NCBI RefSeq assembly: GCF_037975245.1
Contig: NC_092569.1
Span: 16,474,001 to 16,538,000, forward strand
DNA length: 64,000 nt
Source: Apostichopus japonicus
Taxonomy: Eukaryota > Echinodermata > Holothuroidea > Aspidochirotida > Stichopodidae
Direction: 5' to 3'
In this document: positions 11,570-22,982 of the stretch, one piece after another
Layout of the letters: each line of letters starts with the position of its first letter
Position numbering within the stretch: position 1 is the first letter of the stretch
Made by a program: the position numbers and the translations under genes
Notes under the pieces: generated by a model
Told to the model about the DNA's origin: nothing
The model's input: the letters and a program-made list of their open reading frames with translations, nothing else
The model's database searches: none

Positions 11570-12521
11570 CTGCAAAAAATAAATATCAATTAGAACTATT
11601 AAGAGAATGTTCATTTAAAGTTAATGCCACTGCTATGACTACCACTACTTAACAGTTGCAGCGTGAATATACTCCAACTCGCGTGTACTAATGGGTCATT
11701 ATTTTTTATTCAATATTATTTTTACCGGTATTCAAGGTTTGCTTCAGATGTATTTCGATATATTCGTTGATGGCAGATTTCATTTTTGTCGGTGTGGATA
11801 TGAAAGAAAAAACGGTTTATCTGATATATCGATTTACTGAGGCACCCTAGATCAGCAACACAAAAATGACATTGAAAATGTTGCAATGGTCAACCAAAAT
11901 GTTTTTACCACATATGAAGTCAAAAATGGGCTATAGTTCTTGAGTTTCATGTTACATGCTGAGCATCAAATGCACACATACATGCTGAATTGATGCTGTA
12001 ACAGAGTTTTCCCAGTTAAATCTCAGATTGACCCATGACTTTGTCTTCCACAGGTGATAGTGCACTATGAGGTGTCATTGACACACTTGCCAACATATAA
12101 CTTCCTAGGTTTCTTTAATCAAAGATTCTCAAATTTTGACCACTGTTGATTCAAGTGACCACACCTACATACCACATGAGATCTGTCCAAGATTCCCTTC
12201 TTGAGATATCATGTTTACAAAGTATTCACAGTTTCACCTCTGTTGACCCCAAATGATCTTTGACCTTTGCCAAAAACAATAGGCTTCTTGTACTCTATCG
12301 GGTACACCCACATGCCAACTATGAAATCTATCTAAGCTTCCTTTCATGAGAAATTGTGTTTACAAGGTAGGCATCAGTAAAATACATACACACGCACAAA
12401 TACTCACCATCACAAATTTCAAAGGTTACAACTATCATCCAAACCAAAAAGGGGAAAAAGAGCAGTGTATATGTACTGGAGGAAATGCATATTAGAGCAA
12501 AATCCTCCAAATGCTTCTCAC

Positions 12522-12588
12522 CTTGAATAATGATGCATGGGAATGTTGACTTCAGATCCTTAGTAATATTCTGCACAGTACTGGTTTC
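12522..12588 (-). CDS. SAM-type gene exon 3
   Basis: The exon is 67 nt, from a TTCAG acceptor to a GTGAGA donor. It encodes ETSTVQNITKDLKSTFPC followed by IIIQ and leaves in phase 1, as exon 4 requires. Confidence 0.7.
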
Positions 12589-13017
12589 CTGAACATAATG
12601 TAAATGTAGGAACATTAAAATTGTTTGGAATACTTATCTTATTATGTGGGACAAAACATTCAAGATGCCATCTGGGAAAACAGTAGTATCTTCCAAAGCA
12701 TAACATAAAATAAATGAAACTGAGGGACAATATGCATCCCTGAAATCAAAATGATGACAATGGGGAAGATCTTCAACTGATGGCATATGATGTACTGAAC
12801 TTTGGACTTCAGAGTCCCAATACACAACAATTACAGCTGACCTACAAACAGTGAACATCGCAGAGGAAAATCGTTATAAAGTCAATCAACTTGACCAATA
12901 CATCTACATAACTGTAAGTGTAAGAACGACAAACCAGAGAAAAACACAGACAAATAGTGCTATTCTGATAGTGCTAGTTCACAAGCTTAATGATTTATAA
13001 AGGTAGCTTCTTCTTAC

Positions 13018-13985
13018 CTTTGCAAGGTAGAAAAGATCATCCCATTTATCTCCAAGGTGATTGCAGAGGAGGAGAATAAGTCCTGGAACATCAGGGGAAT
13101 GATCACCACTTTCCTTCTTAGCACTCTCCACATCAGCTATTATATTTTGCACCTCCTTCTTCTTCTTTGCTGACACTTGCAGAAACTTCTGAATTCAACT
13201 GATTTCAGTTTGATGCCCACTAAATCTTCAAAATGTCCCATCATCCCAACCTCCTCAAACAAGAAAGGATATTCATCAAGGAGAGCACATACAGGAACTT
13301 ACTGACTGTTTATCTTGGCACGGATGGTTGGAAATACATTTTTCATGAGGAAAACAAACTCATTGTCATCCCATATGTTAAGTTCATGCATCACCTTTAA
13401 GTCATCTGTCTTTTTTCTCTGCGTGTCTCAATCCTCCCCTTCAGGTAGGTCCTCTGGTTGCCAGTTTTTGCAGCCATATGAGGTGCTGAGTTTACGCTTC
13501 TTTGTTAGTGCTTCATTCTGTTCACCCTCTACAAACAGGGGGTAACCAACATTTAGGTGAAATTTGCCTCTATTGAGATTGCTCATACGGTTTTCCAACT
13601 GTGTAAGAAGGGATGCATATCCACTACCAACAACAAGTCCTTCAATGTCATCTTTAAAGGGTTCTGGAAACTCACGAACGATCTTCTGTGCAATAATAGA
13701 AAGGTGCTTTCGTCCTGGACTTGACTCAACTTTCATTATATATGTCATTGCATAATATTCTGATCATTTCACGCCGATCTTTGGGAGTGGGTCTCTGTTT
13801 CTTCTGGAGTGATTTTGTGAGGCTTTTAGGCATTTTATCCCAATCAACTTTAAATGACTCTGCCCAATCTGCAATTACCACTGCTGGACTTGATCCTGCT
13901 GAACTGGGCACCCAGCTGCATCCTGGTGAACTGGCCACAGAGTCGGGTTCAGATGATTGTGAAGATGCTGATCCAAGCAACTTTT
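13018..13985 (-). pseudogene. SAM-type gene exon 2, broken
   Basis: The exon is 968 nt, with a TTAAAG acceptor and a GTAAGA donor. Reading shifts frame near 13740 (after RILCND) and again near 13190 (before KFLQVS). The total length still preserves phase. In-frame stops are a TGA near 13430 (after LPEGED) and a TAA near 13300 (after KINSQ). Confidence 0.7.
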
Positions 13986-15158
13986 CTTTAAGAATGAAAA
14001 TATGTCACATCAATGAAAGTAGATGATATGAAATGAATAAACAACCTTGATAAATTATTTCCTGATAACAGATATATATTGCATTAAGGTACTAGTTTTT
14101 TGGACACTCACAGAACACAATAAACACAATAAAATAACATAATATACACAATAAACAGGGGCAGCACTCAAGCTCTCAATCTATCGAATCAAGCATATCT
14201 TCAATTGGCAACAGGGGCATTCTCTGACAGGTCTGTTTCGGTTAAGTCGCTGCTTGTTTGTTGACGTAGGCAATGGCTTTGTACACATGTACACACCGTA
14301 CCGTATGCCATATGGACCTTGTGCATAAGCATCGGACAAGGCGTGCTTCATAGTTTGTTAAGTTGTTGAGGTGTATTCTTATACTGTATGGAAAGCAAGC
14401 CATTGCCACAGTTCCCTGCATCTTTCAATCAGTATAGCCAAAGTGTGAAATTATTGGGGCAATTTTTGTTGATTATTGGTATACAAGTGTTTTTGGGGCA
14501 AAGTAACACTCATACATATCAAATTGTTGAGTCCATGGTGATATTTGGTCACTGCAGACGTTTGCGTAGTGCCCGCTTATTTGGACCCCAAAGTGGGGGC
14601 CAAGTATGATCCCAGAGTAGAGGTACTGTACCCCATACTAACCCATAGTGGTTGTTTTTCAAGGTGACCTTTAGCCTTGTCATACTCTCATATGAACTTC
14701 AACATACTCTACAAACAACATAGAACGTACGTTCTATGTTTAATTTGAATTGAAAAGAAGGGTTTCCTCTTTTCTTGTTGATAAATATTTTAGTTTGGGT
14801 ATGTGGTGTATCATTTCATTAGTTTGACCTGGTGTTTTCTATTTGCTCACTACTTGAAAACTGCTTAAAAAAAAGTTCAAATCTAATGTATAATACTAAT
14901 AATTAACCCAGAAAATTTTCTTTAGAGAATTACAAAAATGCTAATGATGTACTATGAGACCAGTTTCCTTATTCAATTTGTGGTACCAGCAACTGTCTTA
15001 GACAATAAGAGAAACTTCTGTGTATCACATGTACTTACTATTTAGAAATTTTTCCATCTCCTCTTGTAACTTACTTCTTAACCTCCCCTTTCACCTCTCC
15101 ATTCCTCAAAAAAAGGAGGATAATCATATTTAGAAAGTGCAATTATATTTCTGCTTAC
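13986..15158 (-). other. Intron 1 of the SAM-type gene
   Basis: Non-coding, AT-rich, with an 'acaataaacacaataaaa'-type simple region near 14110-14155. No second gene is recognised. Confidence 0.45.
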
Positions 15159-15393
15159 CTGCCTTGTTTGCCCATGCTATTAACAGCTTTCTCCTCTGTA
15201 TTGGCTTCAGTACACTGGAAAGGTCCTCATCAGTGATCAGCTTGAGATCGCACACACTTTCCACACCAGCAGCCAGGAGCTGTTCAACTACTTTGTCCAC
15301 CATTTCAAGCGGCAGTGAAGGAAGATGCTGCATTATGGATAAAGCAAAATCTTCAAGACAAATTGTATCATCTGATTGTTCTGACACGCTCAT
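15159..15393 (-). CDS. SAM-type gene exon 1
   Basis: The exon is 235 nt. It starts at ATG (MSVSEQSDD) and ends in phase 1 at a GTAAGC donor. It encodes about 78 residues with a SAM-like fold signature and has no internal lesion. Confidence 0.75.
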
Positions 15394-15436
15394 TTAAACA
15401 AGAGAACCTCAGACCTGAGTAATGGAAGTGAAGGTT

Positions 15437-16168
15437 TTAGTTCCTTCTCAATTCAGAATAATTCATATGCCACATTTGCTTACTATAAGTTTCTTTGTAA
15501 GGCCCATTATATACTCCTAGTTGTTCCATAATTGAGCTTGCACTCAAACATAGTTCTTTTTGGCTTTCAACAACTACAAACAAAATGCAACCCAATTTAA
15601 GACTTGAAAAGCATGTATCAGAACACTGACATATTACAAAGAAACCCTTCTGGTAAGAAGTGCCAAACATCTTAACTCTGTCACTGATAACAGAATCATC
15701 AAACTTTGCATTTGCTGCCTGCAAAGCATGCTTTATTTCAGGCATGAAGCATTCTATATTGAGGGATGTGGCATTTTCAATAACCAATCTATCAGGATAT
15801 ATTTTCCCTGAGCTGTTATAAGCTTGAAAGTACTGGTGTTGATTTGCTAAAGACTGTGTAACATTGATGAAATTTTGTGCAGATCTGGCACAACGTTTGA
15901 AATAGGAGTGCTTACTTTCGAAGCATAGAGTCCACACTCTCATTAATGGTCCAAACTTAATAATTAAATCTGGATAGTGGCTCAGGAAATGATGTTTTGG
16001 TCTGAAGGGAGTATCAGCAAAGAGTTGTTTTCTCTCAGTCAAGTATTCCTCCATTATCACCCTTAAATATGCAAGTTGCTCATGTGAAATCTTTGGAGAA
16101 CACACATACTCAACAACTTCTCGTAAAAGAAGAAAGAGTCTCCATACAAGGTCATTATGATCTTTAAC
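15437..16168 (-). pseudogene. Transposase-like gene, C-terminal segment
   Basis: The frame resumes on the far side of the nested insertion at VKDHNDLVWRLFLLLREVVE. It runs through RPKHHFLSHYPDL, FGPLMRVWTLCFESKHSYFK and CARSAQNF to a stop at 15437. It is open for more than 220 codons. Confidence 0.75.
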
Positions 16169-16172
16169 ATAT

Positions 16173-16198
16173 GGGTCTGTTCACGTTAAAGCGCCCAA
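16173..16198 (+). repeat. Left terminal inverted repeat of nested element
   Basis: It begins GGGTCTGTTCACGTTAAAG and pairs with 20996-21021 with a single G/A difference; just inside, one extra A in the right copy separates the continuing match. Confidence 0.85.
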
Positions 16199-16696
16199 TT
16201 TGGTTGCCTGAGGTACCAAATTTTCAAATTACAGTAAAGAACTTCTATTCTAAGTAAATAACATAACTAATATCTGCAATTTATGAATCAGAATTGACCA
16301 GAGCTTAAACTATTCTGGAAATTATATTCAAGATGGTTGAAAGTGTGACAATATATAAATTTTCCCAAATTTGTTCTTTTTTTAATGGTGGTGTGTCATT
16401 CCATTGCTGCTACATTTGGGAATTCTGTTTTTATTTTCTTTATTAACACAAAATTTGCTATTGTAAGACAAGTTTTCAATAATATCGATGATGTTTTTTA
16501 AAAAATATTACAGTATCGTTAGAAAATATTCAATTTTTCCTGAAATAAAGTTGAAAAAGTTTTTTTTTAAAGAACAAAATTGAAATTAATAGAAACAATT
16601 ACACCATAAAATTAAACCACAACATAAGCACATATATTAACCAAAAGCTGAAAATTCTGGGTCATGTCCTCTCAGAATTTTTTTTTCTTGACTCTT

Positions 16697-17317
16697 GTTT
16701 CGGACATCACCCCTCCAAAATGATCTCGTTTCGGACATCACCCACCAATGGTTTACCTAATATATTAAACCTAATATTTAGTAATAAACCAAATGATGTT
16801 CATTTAATGGCAATAATAATGAATAGAAAAGCATTTTAGTAAGTTGATACCCGTACCAAAAGAGATATGGACCCTTCCTAGGTTCCAAGTTCAAAACAAA
16901 GAAAAGGGATACAAGTGATCCAAGTGATCAACAAGACAATTTTTAAACGAAGGCCATGCTTGTTAATACTTAGCAATATATATCAGTACTGTACATCACA
17001 ATATGTGATGCTAACAAACAGCATCAAATTCATTTGAAATAATGAAAAATGCAAACACTTGTTTTATAGATTTGCATAAGACTGTCTTGGACTATGTTTC
17101 GGACATCACCACAACTGTATTAGGACATCACTGTAATGTTTTCTACACAATGCATATCATATCAAAAGTTAAATTTGTAACAAAGGGGTCTTTGTTGTTG
17201 ACAAGCTACCTTCAAGGTATAATGACAGTTTTGAACTTATTATAGTTCAAATCCTCAGTGTTCATTAAAAGTTACTTAATGAGCATTTCAGACATCACTG
17301 AATGTTTCGGACATCAC
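16697..17317 (+). repeat. Left subterminal cluster of 14-mer GTTTCGGACATCAC
   Basis: Exact copies start at 16697, 16728, 17096 and 17304, all on the plus strand. Degenerate copies occur near 17120 and 17286. The cluster lies about 0.5-1.1 kb inside the left terminus. Spaced short repeats near transposon ends are often transposase-binding sites; that role is inferred. Confidence 0.8.
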
Positions 17318-17756
17318 CTTGGAAAAAATGTTCACAAAGCTGCATAACAATAATACATATTTCAGCAGGTAACAACAATATGAAGTAATATTTTTGCTAT
17401 TCAAACCTGTTCAAGCAACAAAAGTCTGCTTCAAAATATACACAACAGTCAGACAGTAGCAGATTTACTGTACACTTGATATTATGAATTTTTGAGGGAA
17501 TGCAGTTTATTAAAACACCATAGACTGGGAAATCAACAAGGTGGACTGAAAAATAATGGCACTGTAAATTCTTGGGAAAACAAATGCCCTGAGGCACATA
17601 TTTCAAATTGAACATCTGGACAGAGCCGATAGGTGAAAAGATAGGTGATAAGTGAAAATCTGAAGGCTTGGTGTAAATGATAACCCCATTTAATGTTAAT
17701 GAATTATCACTGTTTACTACATAGTCAATTCATACATATCCAGAATACACACATGT

Positions 17757-17992
17757 AGTTTAGATCCTCCTGCAAGCAGGAACTCGCGAAGAAGCCATCA
17801 TTGGCTTTATATCAAAGCCGCAAGCTGACCAAAGTCAGTCTCTTAGATTCATATTTAACGACCATGATTATGAATTGTCAATTGTCAACAACTCTGTAAC
17901 TTGACGACATACATTGATCTTGGAGTGACACAAACTCAGGACCTTATGATTGAAAGGCACCGGCGTTAACCACTGAGCTAACACACCATAAC
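17757..17992 (-). mobile_element. tRNA-derived SINE
   Basis: The minus strand begins with a tRNA-like head containing an A box (TTAGCTCAGTGG) and a B-box-like stretch (GGTCCTGAGTTTG). A unique body follows, then a hairpin-like tail (TTCCTGCTTGCAGGA). The anticodon arm is degenerate, so this is not a working tRNA gene. It lies within the nested transposon. End points are approximate. Confidence 0.65.
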
Positions 17993-20040
17993 ACTTCACA
18001 TAGTGACCATTCATTGATCACCATTTGCATAAAGTTAATCTCTGCTTCACCACATTCGTTACCTGTCCAGCATACCATTTGCATTGGCCAGCATACACCA
18101 ACACTTCCCAGAAACATCAACTTATACATTATTTTGCAGAAAATGGTATTATTATTGACTGCAAAGAAATTTTTCCCCCAAAAGGGTTATAGAATTCTTT
18201 TTAACTTTTACGGTTTCCACATTTCCATCATTACCTAGATGAAGTCTGCAATAACAAACAGCAAATATTTACCATTTAATAAATATACAGATGTACACAG
18301 GAGACATCCCTACATACTGTAGCTAATTTGGCACCCACCTGTCAATTGTAGCTAGTATCATTGAGTCTACTATTTAAACAATTTTCAGAGGGGAGGACCG
18401 GGTTATCATATCCTAAACTCCACTAGAATGCTTGGTCCTATTTTGTAATGTCAGCAATAACAACTATTTTGCACCCCTTCAAATGGTACCCACCCGCTCC
18501 CACCCCCTCCCCATGCACCTTTGAGCTGGATCTGCCAATGTTGAAGATTGCTTCCACTGGCCCAGCTAAGCAACAGTAGTACCCTATACTAGTAGTACTA
18601 TAAGTACTAGTTTAAATATCCTTCTTTATTGAGATTCATCATTATGCCTTGGCTATTATAATGTGAAAAACAAGTATTACATGGTTTGTACAAATACTCC
18701 TTGTCACATATGAATTAAATGATTTACTTTGTAAGATTGTTATTATTTAAGCTTATGGCCTAAACTTACATTTAAGTATAAGGCCTACTGTAGATGTTAT
18801 GGTATACAGCAGCTCAGCAAATTGTTCAGCTTTATCCTTAAGTTTCATAATGATAAATATCTGTATACATATCACTAAAGCTCTGAAGTCTGAAGCAACT
18901 CGGAATGAAAACATGGTCATGCATGATGCACCACTCTGTGTATATTATTACTGTTGACACCATCGAGTAAACCTGGAGGTTTCATCACACAGTAAATCCG
19001 CGTACCAGTCAAAGAGGGTCATGTACTGTAATGTGTTCCAGGGTGGTACTAATAATCTGATATACGGCATTAATCTCCACATTGCCCATTGTGATTTACT
19101 AACTAGTACAGTAAATGTATATTTGGGCTTCTAGCAGCAGACAACACACAGTTACCTAGCAATGTCGTACCTTAACATTATAGTTATAGTCGTTGACCAA
19201 CATTTATAGGTTAGATCACCAGACACGTTCCACTACTTAGCTAACATCTTCCCAAAGTACTGGTAGCTTTTCTTGACAACCATCAAGTTCCCATCAACAG
19301 TTAAACTGCTCTGACATAGGGTGTTATAGATGCACACTGATTCCATACATATAGAGCGACAGACGACACTGAACGGTGTTCAGTTTTCCAAAGTGACGTT
19401 GACATACTATGCTGTAGACCGATGTGATAGAAACATGAGCTACTGTGCTACAAAACTCGTCTAGGCCTATTCCAATTGTGTGTAATTAACTTTACAATTC
19501 TCAATATGATATTGGGAAATATCAAATTGGTACCGCCATGGAAGCTGGAACACATCACATGACAGTCCATGCATGGTACCCACGTGCCCTTTGATGTAGT
19601 TCTTCTAGCCTATAAATAGGCTTTCTATGGTTGTGACAAATAGCTTGATTCTGCTATAGCTTAGACAATTACAGCATTACTTTCTAATGTACTGTTTACT
19701 GTGATGGCATCCTGTTACATGTTATGTCAGAAAAAAATTCACTAAACGTTTTTTTTACTTCTTCAGTACTAAATGATGGAAAATTGTAGTGTTAATGATG
19801 TCAGTTCTAGAAAAATCCAAGTAATTTGATGTTCCCAGTAACATTCATACCCAAATATGTAGAATATCATTTTAGACTTGTCACAAGTCATCAAAAGATG
19901 AATACATGTTGGTCACATGACACCAAAAGTTAAGAAGCATTCTGTTGTAGGATCTTAGTGTATTCTAGCACACTGAAATCAACCAATTGAATCATTCAGT
20001 TGAAACTAGTGCTGTTTTACAATATGTTGGATTCACAAAA
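17993..20040. other. Interior of nested transposon, no gene recognised
   Basis: AT-rich DNA with only short ORFs. A palindromic TATA-like motif (AGCCTATAAATAGGCT) lies at 19607-19622. Confidence 0.5.
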
Positions 20041-20650
20041 GTGATGTCCGAAACACATGGTGATGTCCGAAACATACTTTTAAGGTTATTTTGCTATAAT
20101 ATTTGATAAAGATGGAAAAAGTTTTGAGTAGTGCAGTATGTATGTTTGTAACAATAGAACTTGTCATAATATATGAAGTGCTCATCTATTGTGTCTTTTT
20201 TTCAAGCAATATAAAGCAATATTAATTAAAACTTGTTTCGGACATCACTGGTGTTTCGGACATCACACACATGGACGGAAAAATTGAAATGTTTATAAAA
20301 TCAAAACGGATGAGTGGAAATGTGTCATGTACATACTGTAGTTGAGGGAGTACTTATGCTTTAATTAGAGTAACAAAATAGTCTTGTGGGTTTTAACATA
20401 CTTCATATATTAGTTGCTTCATGATGTTTCGGACATCACCAAAATGTGGACGGAAACATTTTGCATGTTGTTTAACTTTATCGTGTAGTAAAATGTGGCT
20501 GAATAGACATGCATCTGATATATATTTTATTTGATACAACTATGACAGTATCGAAAAAGCACACCACTTTCAACATTTGTTATTTCACCCCAAACTACGC
20601 CACTCACAAATTGGTGTATAAATGTGGACGGAAAAAGTGATGTCCGAAAC
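20041..20650. repeat. Right subterminal cluster of the same 14-mer, both orientations
   Basis: Exact copies start at 20041, 20060 and 20637 (minus) and at 20235, 20253 and 20426 (plus). TGGACGGAAA follows near 20273, 20444 and 20625, with its reverse complement near 20822. The cluster lies about 0.4-1.0 kb inside the right terminus. Confidence 0.8.
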
Positions 20651-20995
20651 ACTGGTCCGGTTTCGCAATAATTCGCAAATTCATCGATGAAATTTTCTGA
20701 AATATTTATGAGAGGGAACCTATAGCCACAAAGTTCAATCATGACAAAATTTGGAGCAATCCACTTTTGGAGTTGAGAATAGCTCGAAGTACAAATAGTG
20801 CAGTTTGAAAACGGCAACATTTTCCGTCCACATTTCGGCACCTCTGGGAGTATAGCATATATATATGCATATCTCAGGAAATTGTCTATGCTATGGTAGG
20901 TACAGCTAGGTGGACTCTCTCCATGGGGATAATATTTGTATCTCTAGAATCTCTAATTATTTTGTCACAATGCTCCAAATGCCATTTATGCTAAT

Positions 20996-21021
20996 TTGGG
21001 CGCTTTAATGTGAACAGACCC
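20996..21021 (-). repeat. Right terminal inverted repeat of nested element
   Basis: On the minus strand it reads GGGTCTGTTCACATTAAAG, the partner of the left terminus. Confidence 0.85.
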
Positions 21022-21025
21022 ATAT

Positions 21026-21440
21026 GCACTCAAAATAATTGGAAGAAGTCTCAAAAGGTTCCAGTTTTCAACGCTTGACCACCTAAGCGGTTACCTGATA
21101 AATTTACAAATGCAGGTTTATTGTTTGCATCGCGTCCTTGAAATTTAAACTGTACCATCGCGTCCTTGAAATTTAAACTGTACCAACATTATATTCAAAT
21201 CTGCATATGTGAACCAATGTTTTTGTTTAATCCAGTATTGAATAAACATGGCTACATTGTAATCAACAACTCCTTCAAACAAGTCGTGCCCCAGGCATGG
21301 TGGCAAACCAGGTGCACACACATGAAAATACCTCAAAGAATTAAAACATGAATTAAATTTAATTCCTTGATGATGATTTTCTTCATGATCTTCAAGGTGT
21401 GCAATGCAAGAATCATACTCCTCCTTGGTTCTAGGCTTCC
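21026..21440 (-). pseudogene. Transposase-like gene, core segment 2 with 28-bp duplication
   Basis: It shows GKPRTKEEYDSCIAHLEDH, then YFHVCAPGLPPCLGHDLFEG. A perfect 28-bp tandem duplication (21129-21156 and 21157-21184) brings in a stop. A further 1-nt shift precedes NLLRLLPIILSAY, where the nested transposon begins. Confidence 0.7.
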
Positions 21441-21486
21441 CAACAGCATATGGTGCGTTACATTTAAAGTCATGTGAATTAAGTTA

Positions 21487-22090
21487 TTAAACAGTAGCGG
21501 CACATGTTAGTTCCTGAAAAACTCTCAATGAAACCCCAATACAATGGGAACCTAAATTATCCCCTAATATACAAGACAGCGCACCTTTCCAGACCACCCC
21601 GTCACTTGTTTCTATTCCAACTTCCTGTAATGTTTTCAAATCATTTATCACTCTCTCAAAAACCTTCTGCTGCCCAAAGACCTTAAAATCAACTTCTTTA
21701 CAAAAAAACACAAGCTGCATTGCATCAACAACAGATCTGTACTCAGGTTGGGTGTTTCCAAGTGTAAAGTACATTGCTAGTATTTTGTGTTTTATTCTTG
21801 CCGACCCAAGTGGGTTTACAATTTCAAATGAGTCTTCATAGAGAATGATGGACAAAGATCTTTCACAACTTTGAAACAAACTATTTTTTTTAAAAACTGT
21901 ATCATCCACTATGTCAGTAAGAACAGATGAGTCTTCACTGTGATGCCTACTTTGACATTGTCCCAACACAAAATCATCCGAAAGGAGCAATTGAATGCTC
22001 TCCTTGATTGGAATGTAATGATAGTATTGCATTTTTTGTGCTGAATCTCTCCCTAGTGATATTGCAATTGGAGCAACAAACTTGAATGCT
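21487..22090 (-). pseudogene. Transposase-like gene, core segment 1
   Basis: An open frame contains FVAPIAISLG, YYHYIPIKESIQ, LSIILYEDSFEIVNPLG, MQLVFFCKEVDFKVFG and LGDNLGSHCIG. It then loses frame at the expected CRYC motif near 21490. Confidence 0.7.
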
Positions 22091-22173
22091 GATTTATAGT
22101 AAATTACTCTTTTCTACAGTGCTGCGTTCTGAGTTTTCCTTTACAACTATAGCAATCCATGCATCTATCTCAT

Positions 22174-22701
22174 TCATATATAATCGGCTACACATTTGAT
22201 ACGTTCTTCTGCTAAATCCTCATCTCTCAATTTTTGAGTAATTTTCAAAACCTGATCTTGTTGACATAAACTGTGAATAGTTTGAAGCTCCTCAACAATC
22301 ATTTGAATTGTTTGTGATGGAACAAGTTGTTTTGCCTGAAGTTTCAGAAGAAACAAGGCAAAATTTTGTTGAAATTGAAGCCTAGACTGACCTGTTTCTT
22401 GCACCCTACCTTGGCAATTGTTACTGTTTTCGAAATCACAGCTTATGCCATTTTCAATGACAAATCTATCAGTCTCTGTAGACACATCAAAGCAGTTAGT
22501 GTCTAGAGGTATATCTTGATCCAAAGAGCAATGATCACGAGTAGAAAGTTTGTATTTATCCAAAATGTTTACAGCTCCCCAGTTTCTGTGACGTGACAAA
22601 TGTGCTGTAAATGAACTGGTTTTTGAAAAATCTCTTTTGCACTTCTTATATGGACAAGATACAACTTGTCCTTTTCTAATATGTGCTTTTAAGTGTGCCA
22701 A
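22174..22701 (-). pseudogene. Transposase-like gene, finger 3-4 and linker segment
   Basis: The frame shows HLKAHIRKGQ, then a C-x4-C...H-x3-H finger (CPYKKCKRDF...HLSRH), then an acidic and glutamine-rich linker with coiled-coil character (LQTIHSLCQQDQVLKI). Confidence 0.65.
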
Positions 22702-22982
22702 ATATGAGGACAGATCTGTGAGTTCTTTTGACAGATTTCATACATACAAATCAATGACAGGTTAACTGACTGAAGTTTTGCTGCAACTGCTGTTTGCTTT
22801 TGAATATGGCGGTGATACCTAGTCACATGAATCTTCATTGCAGCAAAAGTTGATAGGGTATAGCCACAATTAACAAAACAACATGGAAATCTCACTCGAG
22901 GTATATTCCTATGGGAACTCACATGATCAACATAGCCACGGATAGTAGCTGTTAGTGTATTGCATATTTTACAGGTGTACAT
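22689..22982 (-). pseudogene. Transposase-like gene, N-terminal zinc-finger segment
   Basis: The segment opens at ATG and encodes two C2H2 fingers (C-x2-C-x12-H-x3-H in the first; FPCCFVNCG..IHVTRYH in the second). It runs into a shifted frame near 22715, where the third finger changes frame. Confidence 0.7.

Larger units (their letters stand above)
10504..15393 (-). pseudogene. SAM-domain transposon gene, five exons, decayed
   Basis: This is the second gene of the 16.8-kb element; its ATG lies 44 bp after the stop of the transposase-like gene. Exons at 15159-15393, 13018-13985, 12522-12588, 11401-11569 and 10504-10633 join in consistent phases (1, 0, 1, 2). Exon 1 encodes a SAM-like helical domain (LPSLPLEMVDKVVEQLL, VLKPIQRRKLL). 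Exon 2 carries motifs I recall from a widespread family in fish and invertebrates often annotated as SAMD3-like (RREMIRIL, YGCKNWQPEDLPEGE, GMMGHFEDLVGI). The end (EFIQRCFVGLNPEKG) also fits that family. Exon 2 has two frame changes and in-frame TGA and TAA codons, so this copy is probably dead. An accessory role in transposition is inferred. Confidence 0.75.
16173..21021. mobile_element. Nested DNA transposon, 4.85 kb, no recognised transposase
   Basis: The termini are inverted repeats beginning GGGTCTGTTCAC, with 25 of 26 bases matching, and are flanked by ATAT on both sides (16169-16172, 21022-21025). The element sits inside the transposase-like gene, whose reading resumes exactly across it. 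Because the site is palindromic (CATATG), a 2-bp TA duplication with TGGGTC ends is equally possible. No long ORF is seen; the best is 104 codons at 20527-20841, made partly of the internal repeats. I cannot assign a superfamily; it looks non-autonomous or decayed. Confidence 0.8.
15437..22982 (-). pseudogene. C2H2 zinc-finger transposase-like gene, broken
   Basis: Read right to left, it begins MYTCKICNTLTATIRG with two C2H2 fingers and continues with two more (SYLAHLKAHI; VSCPYKKC...HLSRH). A catalytic-core-like region follows with LGDNLGSHCIG, PCLGHDLFEGVV, KHHFLSHYP and FESKHSYFK, which I recognise from a large unnamed transposase-like family of fish and invertebrates. The Asp and Glu in GDN, GHD and FESKH are candidate acidic residues of an RNase-H-like site; that is inference. 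Lesions are a 1-nt shift near 22715, shifts near 22105-22170, 21490 and 21065, a 28-bp duplication (21129-21184), and a 4.85-kb transposon insertion (16173-21021). It would have cut and joined the ends of the 16.8-kb element; it cannot now. Confidence 0.75.

Noticed and set aside
13315-14026. Plus-strand ORFs opposite SAM-type gene exon 2
   Set aside because: Shadows of the minus-strand exon, which carries the recognisable motifs.
17880-17992. Functional tRNA gene
   Set aside because: A and B boxes are visible but the anticodon and acceptor arms do not pair well and a SINE body follows.
20527-20841. 104-codon minus-strand ORF near the right end of the nested transposon
   Set aside because: Its translation is partly made of the 14-mer and GGACGGAAA repeats; no family resemblance, so not called as a gene.
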